Source of the DNA: an uncultured Rikenellaceae bacterium
GTDB lineage: Bacteria; Bacteroidota; Bacteroidia; Bacteroidales; Rikenellaceae
DNA length: 64,000 nt
NCBI GenBank assembly: GCA_944321925.1
Contig: CALUND010000001.1
Location: forward strand, 62,001 to 126,000
Reading direction: 5' to 3'
Shown: positions 15,714-23,610 of the stretch, one piece after another
Layout: every line of letters starts with the position of its first letter
Numbering within the stretch: position 1 is the first letter of the stretch
Made by a program: the position numbers and the translations under genes
The notes under the pieces: generated by a model
Database searches by the model: none
What the model saw: the letters and a program-made list of their open reading frames with translations, nothing else
What the model was told of the DNA's origin: nothing

Positions 15714-17144
15714 TCAGTTCCGAAACCGGACGGAATGGATCCGTCCGCAAAATCCTTCGGCAGCCTCTTTCTCGACGATCCCGGTCAGAACATCCGGAGC
15801 ATCGTGCCAACGATTGGCCCGAAACAGCCGGCGGTAGGTTGTCAGGTGGGTGTAAAAGTCGTTCCACCGGATGCGCCAATCCGCAGGCATCGCGACCTGA
15901 CGAAGAACCGTAGCCGAATTGGAGAGAATGCGCGCCTCTTTGTTGGCGCCCTGATGGAACCACTCCACTTTGGCCAACGGTGTCTGCTTGGCTACGGCAC
16001 GGGCAAAACCCCGCCCTCCGTTGTTGCTCTCTACCTTCACAATACGGGTTTCGGTGCGGTTGATCATCTCGGCAACCAAATTTTCCGTCACCTCCATCCG
16101 CTCGCGGGAATAGACCACGTCGATGAGATAGATCCGGCTGTCGTCCCCTACGACGTAACAGATCGAACAGAGGTAGTCGTCACCCGTGTCGGCCGTATCG
16201 GTGTAATTGGCCCGTTTCAGGATCTTCTTCGGCAGCTCCGTATAAGTGGCGAAACGATCACCGTAGAGCAGCCCCTCCTGGGTGGAAGGATGCCCTTGGT
16301 ACATGCACTGGAAACGAATCGGGTCGAGTCTCTTTCGTTCGTTCAGCAATTCGAGGCTGTGTTGTTCGGGCCAGAGCGGCTCTCCGATTCTGCGGGGATC
16401 GACGGTGGAGGGAGCCGACTCCTTGAGCGCCTCGAAATTGAGGGCGATCCAGTCGCTGGAGCCCGCCGTGTCGATCTGTTCCCATTCCGACAGCGGAACG
16501 ATGCGCTCACGCGCGGCGATCATTCCGACCAGATCCTCTTCGTGCCAGCGAGTGAATACGATCAACTCCTGCGAACGGTTGTGCATGCGGGTGCGCACTA
16601 CGGAGGTGTACCACTCCCAACAATTTTCACGAATGAGCGGTGAGTTGGCCTCCATGGCGTCTTTGTAGAGGTCGTCGAGGATAAAGGTGTCGACGCGGTT
16701 CCCGGTGAGCGACCCTTCCCGACCTACGGAAAACAGTTCGCCCCCGTGACCGATCACCTCTACAAGATCGGAGGAGCGTATGGCGGTGGCCTGGCGTCCC
16801 GGCTTTTTGATGGCTGTTTCCGGGAAAAAGTGTTCGTAGGGGGCCGATTCCATGAGCCGTTGCACCCGTCGGTTGAATCGCGAAGCGAGGGTTGCGCTGT
16901 AGGAGGCGAGCGCTATTTTACGTTCGGGATCGAGCCCGAGCAGATAGGCGGGCAGCAGGACCGATGCCCCGAGCGATTTGCCGTGCTGGGGCGGCATGGT
17001 GACGATCAACCGACGAATTCGACCGGTCGCGAAAGCCTCCAGCAGGCGATAATAGTTGCGATGAAAAGGGTGTATCTCCAAAAACGGAAATACACCCTGG
17101 GCGAACTCCGCGAATGGCGGAGCAATCAGTCTTTGTTCAGACAT
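15714..17144 (-). CDS. Phage terminase large subunit-like protein
   Basis: 476-aa DNA-packaging motor protein. ATPase domain: Walker A MPPQHGKS (50-57), Walker B FILDDLYKDA with Asp157-Asp158. RNase H-like nuclease domain: Asp316 in YTDTADTG, Glu372 in VESNNGG and Asp448 in HDAPDVL form a plausible metal triad. Both domains are complete, so this is not obviously a degraded gene. Terminases normally sit with a small subunit, portal and head genes; none is nearby, and only a 96-aa unknown protein and a divergent repressor accompany it. A prophage remnant or a domesticated or satellite element is likely. The start at 17144 precedes a complete domain. Confidence 0.88.
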   Translation of the reverse strand: MSEQRLIAPPFAEFAQGVFPFLEIHPFHRNYYRLLEAFATGRIRRLIVTMPPQHGKSLGASVLLPAYLLGLDPERKIALASYSATLASRFNRRVQRLMESAPYEHFFPETAIKKPGRQATAIRSSDLVEVIGHGGELFSVGREGSLTGNRVDTFILDDLYKDAMEANSPLIRENCWEWYTSVVRTRMHNRSQELIVFTRWHEEDLVGMIAARERIVPLSEWEQIDTAGSSDWIALNFEALKESAPSTVDPRRIGEPLWPEQHSLELLNERKRLDPIRFQCMYQGHPSTQEGLLYGDRFATYTELPKKILKRANYTDTADTGDDYLCSICYVVGDDSRIYLIDVVYSRERMEVTENLVAEMINRTETRIVKVESNNGGRGFARAVAKQTPLAKVEWFHQGANKEARILSNSATVLRQVAMPADWRIRWNDFYTHLTTYRRLFRANRWHDAPDVLTGIVEKEAAEGFCGRIHSVRFRN

Positions 17145-17295
17145 AGATCAAAATGCGGGTATGGTATGTGTGCGCCGCGATGTCGACCGAACGGGGAGCG
17201 TCCTCCCGGGAAGGGACAAGGAGCCGATCGACACGAATCCGGACAGGGAACAGGAGCGTCCTCCAGGCGGGCAGGTTCTCTGTCTGCGGCCGGAT
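17145..17295. other. Gap between 96-aa gene and terminase with a 12-bp direct repeat
   Basis: GGAGCGTCCTCC occurs at 17195-17206 and again at 17253-17264; each copy is an imperfect inverted repeat (GGAG..CTCC). No gene seen. A binding site or a terminase recognition site is conceivable but unproven. Confidence 0.35.
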
Positions 17296-17586
17296 TCAAT
17301 CGAGGAGGTAGGGTTTCAATTCGGAAAAAGAGAAGTCGTTGAGCGTCTCTCCGGTGGCTTGTGTCGTGGTGAACTCCCACCACAAGGGGATGACGTCGGT
17401 GATGGGGCGAAAAACACCGTCCGGACAGTGGGTCTCCGTGCGAAAGATGATGGATGTCGTGGTCAGCGTGGAGTAGAATTCGTCGGTGTCGTAATCGATC
17501 GAGCCGTTGAAATAGTCGGCATCACCGATCTCATCTCTCAATAGTCGAGCAATCTCAGCATAGGTTTTGTTGTCGATTTCGATCAT
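17296..17586 (-). CDS. Small acidic hypothetical protein of the phage-like island
   Basis: 96-aa protein starting MIEIDNKTYAEIARLLRDEIG, acidic, with predicted helix then strands (STLTTTSIIFRTE, IPLWWEFTTT). No family recognised. It reads in the same direction as the terminase gene, 151 nt upstream of it, and divergently from the repressor gene, so it could be an early phage gene under repressor control. The frame is open upstream to 17757, but that part overlaps the repressor promoter and is A/T-rich non-coding sequence, so the ATG at 17586 is chosen. Confidence 0.6.
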   Translation of the reverse strand: MIEIDNKTYAEIARLLRDEIGDADYFNGSIDYDTDEFYSTLTTTSIIFRTETHCPDGVFRPITDVIPLWWEFTTTQATGETLNDFSFSELKPYLLD

Positions 17587-17711
17587 GATTCTTGGGTTTT
17601 TCAGTAGCGAAATTAGGGTTGTACAGGGGCGGGCGATTTCCACGAAAACGGATTTTTTTTCGGGCGACCGGATTTCCGCCTTGAATTTTGCAAAGAAAAA
17701 AATAAATTGTT

Positions 17712-17719
17712 TAACTTTG
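17712..17719 (+). promoter_or_regulatory. Repressor promoter (-7 box; -33 TTTG at 17687-17690)
   Basis: TAACTTTG with TTTG 21 nt upstream. The -7 box overlaps TTTGCGAGACAAA (17716-17728), a TTTG..CAAA inverted repeat that could be an autoregulatory operator. Confidence 0.6.
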
Positions 17720-17796
17720 CGAGACAAATATATATTCAATTTTTGGATTTTGTACACTCTCCGACGAAAAACAGTATAAGAAAATCTGAACAGAAT

Positions 17797-18471
17797 ATGG
17801 CTGAATCTCGTATCAAACTATTGCGTAAAGAGTTGGGTGTTACGCAAGAAATATTGGCAGCAAAGCTCGGGATCGGGAAGAGTGCTCTCTCCATGATCGA
17901 AACGGGGAAGGCTGCTCTCTCAGAACGGAATAAAAACATTTTGGTTCAGGAATTGAACGTCAACCCCGATTGGATCGAGACCGGAAAAGGCGACATGTTC
18001 CTCACTCAGCCTCAGTTTACCCCCTTTTTGCGACGGACGGATCATGCGATTGCTCATCAGAGCGTCCCGTTGTACAGCATCGAAGGAACGGCAGGACTGG
18101 TTCCCCTCTTCCTCAATCATGACTCCATCCGTCCGATCGACTACATCAACATCCCCAACCTCCCCCGCTGCGACGGAGCGATCTATATCGTGGGCGACAG
18201 CATGTACCCGTTGCTCAAAAGCGGCGACATCGTGCTCTACAAACAACTGAACGATATCCGCGATATTTTTTGGGGCGACATGTATCTGCTTTCGATCGAT
18301 ATCGATGGCGAAGAGTACATTACGGTGAAATATATCCAGAAATCGGATCGTCCGGGCTGGGTGAAGCTCGTCAGTCAGAATCCCCATCATGCGGACAAAG
18401 AGATCGAGCTGTCGCGCATACGCGCCATCGCCTTCGTGAAGGCCAGCATCCGGATGAATTCGATAAAATAG
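17797..18471 (+). CDS. CI/LexA-type repressor: XRE helix-turn-helix plus S24 peptidase domain
   Basis: 224-aa phage-repressor-like regulator. An N-terminal helix-turn-helix (about 6-55; LGVTQEILAAKLGIGKSALSM) is followed by an S24/LexA-like domain. The Ser-Lys dyad is visible as Ser135 in VGDSMYP and Lys178 in TVKYI, and Ala99-Gly100 gives the usual autocleavage bond. So it should be inactivated by RecA-stimulated self-cleavage during DNA damage, releasing island genes; that is inferred from the family. The start at 17797 lies 78 nt after its -7 box. It faces away from the terminase gene pair, as in a typical lysogeny switch. Confidence 0.88.
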   Translation: MAESRIKLLRKELGVTQEILAAKLGIGKSALSMIETGKAALSERNKNILVQELNVNPDWIETGKGDMFLTQPQFTPFLRRTDHAIAHQSVPLYSIEGTAGLVPLFLNHDSIRPIDYINIPNLPRCDGAIYIVGDSMYPLLKSGDIVLYKQLNDIRDIFWGDMYLLSIDIDGEEYITVKYIQKSDRPGWVKLVSQNPHHADKEIELSRIRAIAFVKASIRMNSIK

Positions 18472-18529
18472 AACCGAATAGCCTAAAATTCCCGATTAAT
18501 TGCTACCTTAGCCGGAAATTCGGTATGAC

Positions 18530-19000
18530 ATGCAACGAATAGCGTTATTCCCGGGTTCTTTCGACCCCTTTACCCTCGGCCACAAGGCGGTGGTCGATCG
18601 GGGTCTCGAACTTTTCGACCGGATTGTTGTCGGTGTGGGCGACAACAGCGCAAAGCGGGGATTGCTCTCTCCTCACAAGCGCGTCCAACTGATCCGCGAC
18701 GTTTATCGCCAGGAGGAGCGCGTCGAGGTGACTCTTTACGACGGACTGACAGGCGAGTATTGTCGCAAGGAGGGCATTCCGTTCATCCTGAGAGGCATGC
18801 GCAATGCGGTCGATTTCGAGTACGAACGCAACATGGAGCTGATCAATGCCCGGTTGTTTCCGGAGATCCGCACCATCTTACTCTGCACGCCGGCAGAATA
18901 TGCGGCCGTTTCGTCGAGCATCATCCGCGAGATTCTGCTCAATCAGGGCGATGCGTCGGTCTTTTTGCCGGAAGGGATAACAATCGAAAATTATCTATAA
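18530..19000 (+). CDS. coaD: Phosphopantetheine adenylyltransferase
   Basis: 156-aa nucleotidyltransferase making dephospho-CoA from phosphopantetheine and ATP, the penultimate step of CoA synthesis in the cytosol. It shows the N-terminal FPGSFDPFTLGH loop (residues 7-18, containing the TxGH motif), the RGMRNAVDFEYE segment and the C-terminal SSSIIRE signature. Length matches the family. It begins a tight same-strand series coaD-lpxD-ruvC (gaps of 24 and 7 nt). A weak -7 box (TACCTTAG, 18504-18511) lies 18 nt before the start. Confidence 0.95.
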   Translation: MQRIALFPGSFDPFTLGHKAVVDRGLELFDRIVVGVGDNSAKRGLLSPHKRVQLIRDVYRQEERVEVTLYDGLTGEYCRKEGIPFILRGMRNAVDFEYERNMELINARLFPEIRTILLCTPAEYAAVSSSIIREILLNQGDASVFLPEGITIENYL

Positions 19001-19024
19001 ATTCACCATATTCCGTAATTCATC

Positions 19025-20059
19025 ATGGAATTTACAGCAAATCTGATAGCCGGACAACTGGGTGGCGAAGTGGTCGGCGACGGCAATGCGAAAGTCAATA
19101 CGTTCGCCAAGATCGAAGAGGGGCATCCCGGAGCGCTCTCTTTCTTAGCCAACCCGAAATACGAACATTATCTCTACACCACGCGTTCGTCCGTGGTGAT
19201 CGTCAACGACTCTTTTACCCCGTCCCAGCCCGTTTCGGCTACATTGATTCGGGTACCCGATGCCTATGCCTGCTTCGCCAAGCTGCTGGAACTGTACGTA
19301 TCCACGCTGCCCAAAAAGCGGGGCATCAGCACGAAGGCTTCGATCGCCGAATCGGCATCGCTCGGAGCCGATTGTTATGTGGGCGATTTTGCGGTAATCG
19401 GAGAAAAAAGCACGGTGGGTGACGGATGCCAGATCTATCCGCAGGTCTGGATCGGCGACGGTGTCCGGATCGGTCGGAATGTGAAGTTGTATGCCGGAGT
19501 GAAGATCTATGACGGCTGCGTTCTGGGCGATAACGTGACACTCCATGCCGGTTGTGTGATCGGAGCCGATGGCTTCGGCTTTGCCCCCACGGCTGATGGC
19601 ACCTATTCCAAAATCCCTCAGATCGGTAATGTGGTGATCGAGGATGATGTGGAGATCGGCGCCAATACCTGTGTCGATCGGGCTACCATGGGCTCGACTA
19701 TCATTCATCGCGGCGTGAAACTCGACAATTTGATTCAGGTCGCCCACAATGTAGTGATCGGGGAACATACGGTTTGTGCAGCGCAAGTGGGAATCGCGGG
19801 GACCTCGAAGGTCGGGGCCCATTGCATGGTCGGCGGCCAGGTCGGCATCAGCGGACATTTGACCGTTGGCGACCGGGTACAACTTGCCTCGAAGAGCGGC
19901 ATCACGAACAATGTGCCCGACGGAATGGTCATGATGGGTCTTCCGGCTCTCCCCGGATTGAAATTCCACCGGGCCCATGCCATTTTCCGCAATCTGCCTG
20001 AACTGAGCCAGCGTGTGTCGCAGCTGGAAAAAGAGTTGAACGCGCTGAAAGGAGAGTAG
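19025..20059 (+). CDS. lpxD: UDP-3-O-acylglucosamine N-acyltransferase
   Basis: 344-aa lipid A biosynthesis enzyme that adds the second (N-linked) acyl chain to UDP-3-O-acylglucosamine at the inner membrane's cytosolic face. It has an N-terminal uridine-binding domain (about 1-100), a left-handed beta-helix of hexapeptide repeats (about 100-300; for example [18 protein letters not shown]) and a C-terminal helix ([18 protein letters not shown]). The conserved catalytic His region is in [15 protein letters not shown]. Full length. It is located between coaD and ruvC with short gaps, so probably co-transcribed. Confidence 0.95.
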   Translation: MEFTANLIAGQLGGEVVGDGNAKVNTFAKIEEGHPGALSFLANPKYEHYLYTTRSSVVIVNDSFTPSQPVSATLIRVPDAYACFAKLLELYVSTLPKKRGISTKASIAESASLGADCYVGDFAVIGEKSTVGDGCQIYPQVWIGDGVRIGRNVKLYAGVKIYDGCVLGDNVTLHAGCVIGADGFGFAPTADGTYSKIPQIGNVVIEDDVEIGANTCVDRATMGSTIIHRGVKLDNLIQVAHNVVIGEHTVCAAQVGIAGTSKVGAHCMVGGQVGISGHLTVGDRVQLASKSGITNNVPDGMVMMGLPALPGLKFHRAHAIFRNLPELSQRVSQLEKELNALKGE

Positions 20060-20066
20060 CAGGCCG

Positions 20067-20669
20067 ATGGAGCGTCCGACCGAAAATCGCAGAATCATTC
20101 TCGGAATCGACCCCGGAACCAATCGAATGGGATACGGGATTTTGTCGGTGACGGGTAATCGGTTGCAGGTCGTTACGTTGGGCGATATCGATCTGCATGC
20201 GATCCGGGATCCGTATCGGAAACTGCGCTATATTTTCGATCGGGTGGGCATGCTGGTCGATGAATATCGTCCCGGAGAGGTGGCGCTCGAATCCCCTTTC
20301 TTCGGAGAGAATGTGCAGAGCATGCTTAAGTTGGGACGAGCACAGGGGGTGGCGATGGCGGCAGCGTTGAGTCGCGACGTGGCGGTTTTCGAATATGCAC
20401 CGCGGCGGATCAAGCAGTCGATTACGGGACGAGGCGGTGCTGCGAAAGAACAGGTAGCTGCCCTGCTGAAAAGCATGCTGGGAATCGATTACAATCCTCG
20501 TCGGCTCGACGCGACGGATGGATTGGCGGTGGCCGTTTGTCACTATTTCGTGAGCAGTTCGCCGTTCGGAGAGTCGCACGGACTACCGGTAAAAAAGTCC
20601 CGCCCGAAAGGGATAACCTGGGAGCGTTTTTTGAAAGAGAATCCAGACAGAGAGGTTAAAACGAAATAA
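20067..20669 (+). CDS. ruvC: Holliday junction resolvase
   Basis: 200-aa RNase H-fold endonuclease that cuts Holliday junctions made by RuvAB branch migration. Catalytic acidic residues are visible: the first Asp in ILGIDPGTNRMGYG (Asp15), Glu in VALESPFFG, and the C-terminal DATDGLAVAVCH. The N terminus MERPTENRR is slightly longer than in E. coli and the C-terminal basic tail is extended. It begins 7 nt after lpxD. Function is clear from motifs. Confidence 0.95.
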   Translation: MERPTENRRIILGIDPGTNRMGYGILSVTGNRLQVVTLGDIDLHAIRDPYRKLRYIFDRVGMLVDEYRPGEVALESPFFGENVQSMLKLGRAQGVAMAAALSRDVAVFEYAPRRIKQSITGRGGAAKEQVAALLKSMLGIDYNPRRLDATDGLAVAVCHYFVSSSPFGESHGLPVKKSRPKGITWERFLKENPDREVKTK

Positions 20670-20697
20670 GATCAAACAAATATTAAAGACGAAAAGT

Positions 20698-21714
20698 ATG
20701 AAAAGATTAGCAACCATTTTATTCGTAGCGGCGTTTTTGGCGAGTTGCTGCAACGGGCTGCACTACAAGATCGAAGGAGAGCTGACCGGTATAGAGGGTG
20801 ATGTTTCGCTCGTGATCGACGATACGGTCGTTGCCACCGAGAAGGTGAAAGACGGTAAGATCCGTTTCTCCGGCCGTGTAGACGAACCGAAGATCGCCTT
20901 TTTGCAGAAGGCCAACGGAGAGGCATTCTCCATGTTGTTTATCGAGAAGGGCGATATTCATATCTCCGATCAGGGAATCGTAGGAACCCCGGCCAATGAT
21001 GCCTATCAGAACTTTTTGACCCGGCAATCCGAACTGGTTAAGCAGTTCTATGCCGAAGACGCTACGGATCAGGAACGCGACAGTATCATCCAGGCCGATT
21101 TCGCTCTGCAGGCATCGGTGCTTTCCGAAAATCCGGACAACTTGCTGGGGGTCTATTTTATTCTTACCGATCAGATGAATAATTTGGATGCCGAGAAACT
21201 GGAAGAGAATATGTCCAAACTCTCCGTTGAGATGCAGAATCACTCCTACCTGAGTGAGATGAAAGCCTATCTGAACTCTTTTAAACGAGTTGCCGTTGGG
21301 CAACCGTTTATTGACATCAAGCTGCCCGATGTAGACGGGAAGGAGTTGGCACTTTCCGATCTTGCGGGTAAGGGAAATTACATCCTGGTCGATTTCTGGG
21401 CCTCCTGGTGCGGTCCCTGTAGACAGGAGCTTCCTTATCTGTTCGATGTCTACACGAAATATCATAAAAAAGGGTTCGATATCTACGCAGTATCGTTGGA
21501 TGAGTCGAAACAGGATTGGTTACAGGCTGTTGATCAGCAGAACATGTTCTGGAACAACGTACGCGATGCCGCGAGTTGGCAGGCTCAATGCGCGCAGGAT
21601 TATGCGATAAAGAGCATTCCGCAGAATGTGCTGATCGCTCCGGACGGTACGATTGCTGCCAAGAATCTGCGCGGGAAAGAGCTGCAGGAGAAGTTAGCAG
21701 AAATCTATGAATAA
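20698..21714 (+). CDS. DUF4369-thioredoxin-like lipoprotein (thiol oxidoreductase)
   Basis: 338-aa envelope protein: signal peptide MKRLATILFVAAFLASC with a lipobox (ASCC). The N-terminal beta domain of the DUF4369 type (about 22-110; KGDIHISDQGIVGTPANDAY) and a helical linker (to about 200) lead into a thioredoxin/AhpC-TSA domain with active site WASWCGPCRQE (about 233-243) and a conserved cis-Pro region SIPQNVLI. It probably reduces or isomerises disulfides of envelope proteins. The start follows ruvC by 28 nt, so possibly the same transcript. The next gene is a related protein lacking the thioredoxin domain. Confidence 0.88.
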   Translation: MKRLATILFVAAFLASCCNGLHYKIEGELTGIEGDVSLVIDDTVVATEKVKDGKIRFSGRVDEPKIAFLQKANGEAFSMLFIEKGDIHISDQGIVGTPANDAYQNFLTRQSELVKQFYAEDATDQERDSIIQADFALQASVLSENPDNLLGVYFILTDQMNNLDAEKLEENMSKLSVEMQNHSYLSEMKAYLNSFKRVAVGQPFIDIKLPDVDGKELALSDLAGKGNYILVDFWASWCGPCRQELPYLFDVYTKYHKKGFDIYAVSLDESKQDWLQAVDQQNMFWNNVRDAASWQAQCAQDYAIKSIPQNVLIAPDGTIAAKNLRGKELQEKLAEIYE

Positions 21715-21736
21715 TGCTATTTTGACTGCAAGAACG

Positions 21737-22402
21737 ATGAAATTACGACTCATAGGATTGTTTTGCCTGACAGGAATCTTATCGATGACGGGATGCCGTC
21801 AGGAAGGGTTCCGATTTCGGCTTGAGGCGCATTTGGCGGATAGTTGTGGTATTTATTATCTGACTCCGATCGATGACCCGTCCCATTACTATTTGAAGAG
21901 CCAGACCGATGAGCATGGGAGACTGGTAATGAAAGGTCGGCTTCGGGAGCCTGTGTGTGCCGATTTGCGAAACGGCTTGGGCGAAGTCGTGTCGCTTGTA
22001 TTCCTGGAAGAGGGCACGATCCGAATCGAACCGCTGCCGAATGATGTGACGCATCTGCAGGTTTCGGGAACTCCGTCGAACGATGCATGCAATCTTTTTG
22101 CAGCGGATGTCGACGAATTGTTCGCACATTATGCATCCATGAAGGATATCACGGAAGAGCTGCAAAAAAAATTCACGCAGGAACTGGATAGCATGCAGCG
22201 GGCATTCCTGGACAATAACAAGGATAAGATACTTGGCATCTATCTGTTTGTAAATGAGTGGATAAATACGATGGATACGACGGAGATCGAACGAACCATA
22301 GCCGAATTCACACCGGAAATGCAGGCCAATTCGCTGATGGATGCGGTCCGTAATCGTCTCGACACGATGAAAAAAAGTGAAGGAAAGGGTGAAATGAAAT
22401 AA
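21737..22402 (+). CDS. DUF4369-like lipoprotein lacking the thioredoxin domain
   Basis: 221-aa lipoprotein (MKLRLIGLFCLTGILSMTGC, lipobox MTGC) that aligns with the first 200 residues of the upstream protein: VSLVFLEEGTIRIEP and VSGTPSNDACNLF correspond to FSMLFIEKGDIHISD and IVGTPANDAYQNF, and EMQANSLMDAVRNRLDTM to EMQNHSYLSEMKAYLNSF. The sequence then stops, without any CxxC domain. It looks like a tandem duplicate that lost or never had the redox domain. The start at 21737 gives the lipoprotein signal; an upstream in-frame ATG at 21707 overlaps the previous gene. Confidence 0.75.
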   Translation: MKLRLIGLFCLTGILSMTGCRQEGFRFRLEAHLADSCGIYYLTPIDDPSHYYLKSQTDEHGRLVMKGRLREPVCADLRNGLGEVVSLVFLEEGTIRIEPLPNDVTHLQVSGTPSNDACNLFAADVDELFAHYASMKDITEELQKKFTQELDSMQRAFLDNNKDKILGIYLFVNEWINTMDTTEIERTIAEFTPEMQANSLMDAVRNRLDTMKKSEGKGEMK

Positions 22403-22409
22403 TTTTTTG

Positions 22410-22417
22410 TATATTTG
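22410..22417 (+). promoter_or_regulatory. tRNA promoter -7 box
   Basis: TATATTTG, a perfect TAnnTTTG match, 14 nt before the tRNA 5' end. Confidence 0.6.
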
Positions 22418-22431
22418 TCCCCGCAAACGAT

Positions 22432-22505
22432 GGCTCCGTAGCTTAACTGAATAGAGCACTTGACTACGGATCAAGAGGTTACAGGTTTGAATCCTGTCGG
22501 AGTCA
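22432..22505 (+). tRNA. tRNA-Arg (anticodon ACG)
   Basis: Full cloverleaf: acceptor GGCTCCG pairs with CGGAGTC (one G-U), D arm, anticodon stem CTTGA/TCAAG with loop CTACGGA giving anticodon ACG (Arg, CGU), and T arm ACAGG/CCTGT with loop TTTGAAT. Discriminator A at 22505; CCA is not encoded. Promoter immediately upstream and terminator immediately downstream make it a single-gene unit. Confidence 0.95.
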
Positions 22506-22517
22506 CTGAAACAATCG

Positions 22518-22548
22518 AGCACCTGTCGATAACGACAGGTGCTTTTTT
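22518..22548 (+). terminator. Terminator after tRNA-Arg
   Basis: AGCACCTGTCG (22518-22528) pairs perfectly with CGACAGGTGCT (22533-22543), 4-nt loop, followed by TTTTTT. Confidence 0.92.
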
Positions 22549-22793
22549 GTGGAATATGCCGTTGAAAGAATAAACGGGAGATTCGGTTGATCCGAAAATC
22601 GAGCCGGGCCGACACGCCTTTCCCAGGGCTGAGGGGGCTGAATCGTTTTGAAGCTGCCCCAAGCCCGATCAGGCAAAACTCCAACCGGAACACTTTTACA
22701 CTCGATCGCCCCGCGATTGACAAAAAAGCGGAAAGCATTCCTCGACATAATTGAAAACTTCGGTTTTCGTTTGTCTCTGCGCTCTCCTTTGCT
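22549..22793. other. Gap between tRNA terminator and hydrolase promoter
   Basis: 245 nt without a supportable gene, repeat of the tRNA end, or integrase-type sequence. Confidence 0.5.
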
Positions 22794-22801
22794 TATCTTT
22801 G
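22794..22801 (+). promoter_or_regulatory. Promoter of the hydrolase/MurF-like operon (-33 TTTG at 22770-22773)
   Basis: TATCTTTG with TTTG 20 nt upstream. Transcript start about 22806, which fixes the hydrolase start codon at 22826. Confidence 0.72.
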
Positions 22802-22825
22802 TGTCAAGATTCACATCACGCACAG

Positions 22826-23602
22826 ATGAGGGCGGATATTACGGTGCAGGGCATTCGTTACCACTATGAGGTGACAGGCGACGGAGCAGATGTCGTTTTG
22901 TTGCACGGCTGGGGTTGTACGCTCGAAATCTGGCAGTCGCTCCGCTCGGTGCTGGAGCCGGATTTTCGCGTCTGGGCGATCGATTTTCCCGGATTCGGAG
23001 GCAGCGCTACCCCGTCTGAACCCTGGAGCGTGTATGATTATGCGGAGTCGTTCGCTGCGTTTCTGCAACAACTGGGCATTACCGATCCGGTTCTGGTGGG
23101 ACACTCGTTCGGCGGACGGATCGCTATTCTCCACGCTTCGTCCCATCCGGTTTCGAAAGTCGTGCTCGTCGATGCCGCCGGGATTCGGCCCCGTCGGTCG
23201 GTAAATTACTACGTGAAAGTCTACGGATTCAAATTGATGAAACGTCTGTTGCCGTTTGTTCTGGGAAAAGAGCGGGCGGCAGCCGTGGTGGAACGACGCC
23301 GTCGCAGTGCCGGATCCGACGATTACAACGCCCTCAGCGGCGTGATGCGGGATACGTTTGTCCGGGTGGTGAACGAAGACCTGCGTCGCTATTTGCCGGC
23401 CATCGAGGCACCAACACTACTCGTCTGGGGCGATCGCGATACGGCCACTCCGCTTGCCGATGCCAAATTGATGGAGCGGCGCATTGCCGATGCCGGTCTC
23501 GTCGTCTTCCCGGGGGCGGGACACTATAGTTTCCTCGAACGTTCCGGCCAGTTCGCTGCCGTGATGAGGAGTTTCCTTTCCGATAACAAACCACAACAGT
23601 AA
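22826..23602 (+). CDS. Alpha/beta-hydrolase
   Basis: 258-aa single-domain serine hydrolase. The oxyanion-hole motif VVLLHGWGC, the nucleophile elbow GHSFGG (Ser about residue 94), the acid Asp in LVWGDRDTATP and the catalytic His in PGAGHYSFLE are all visible, so the triad is intact. No signal peptide from this start; cytosolic. The longer frame from 22751 would start before the promoter and is rejected. It is followed 8 nt later by a membrane-anchored MurF-like ligase and then a Ddl-type ligase, suggesting that its substrate is an acyl, ester or amide product related to that pathway; this is inference. Confidence 0.85.
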   Translation: MRADITVQGIRYHYEVTGDGADVVLLHGWGCTLEIWQSLRSVLEPDFRVWAIDFPGFGGSATPSEPWSVYDYAESFAAFLQQLGITDPVLVGHSFGGRIAILHASSHPVSKVVLVDAAGIRPRRSVNYYVKVYGFKLMKRLLPFVLGKERAAAVVERRRRSAGSDDYNALSGVMRDTFVRVVNEDLRRYLPAIEAPTLLVWGDRDTATPLADAKLMERRIADAGLVVFPGAGHYSFLERSGQFAAVMRSFLSDNKPQQ

Positions 23603-23610
23603 AAGATCCC

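Noticed and set aside
22432..22793. tRNA-Arg as a possible attachment site for an integrated element
   Set aside because: No repeat of the tRNA 3' end and no integrase gene were found in the region; the phage-like island lies upstream and is separated by housekeeping genes.
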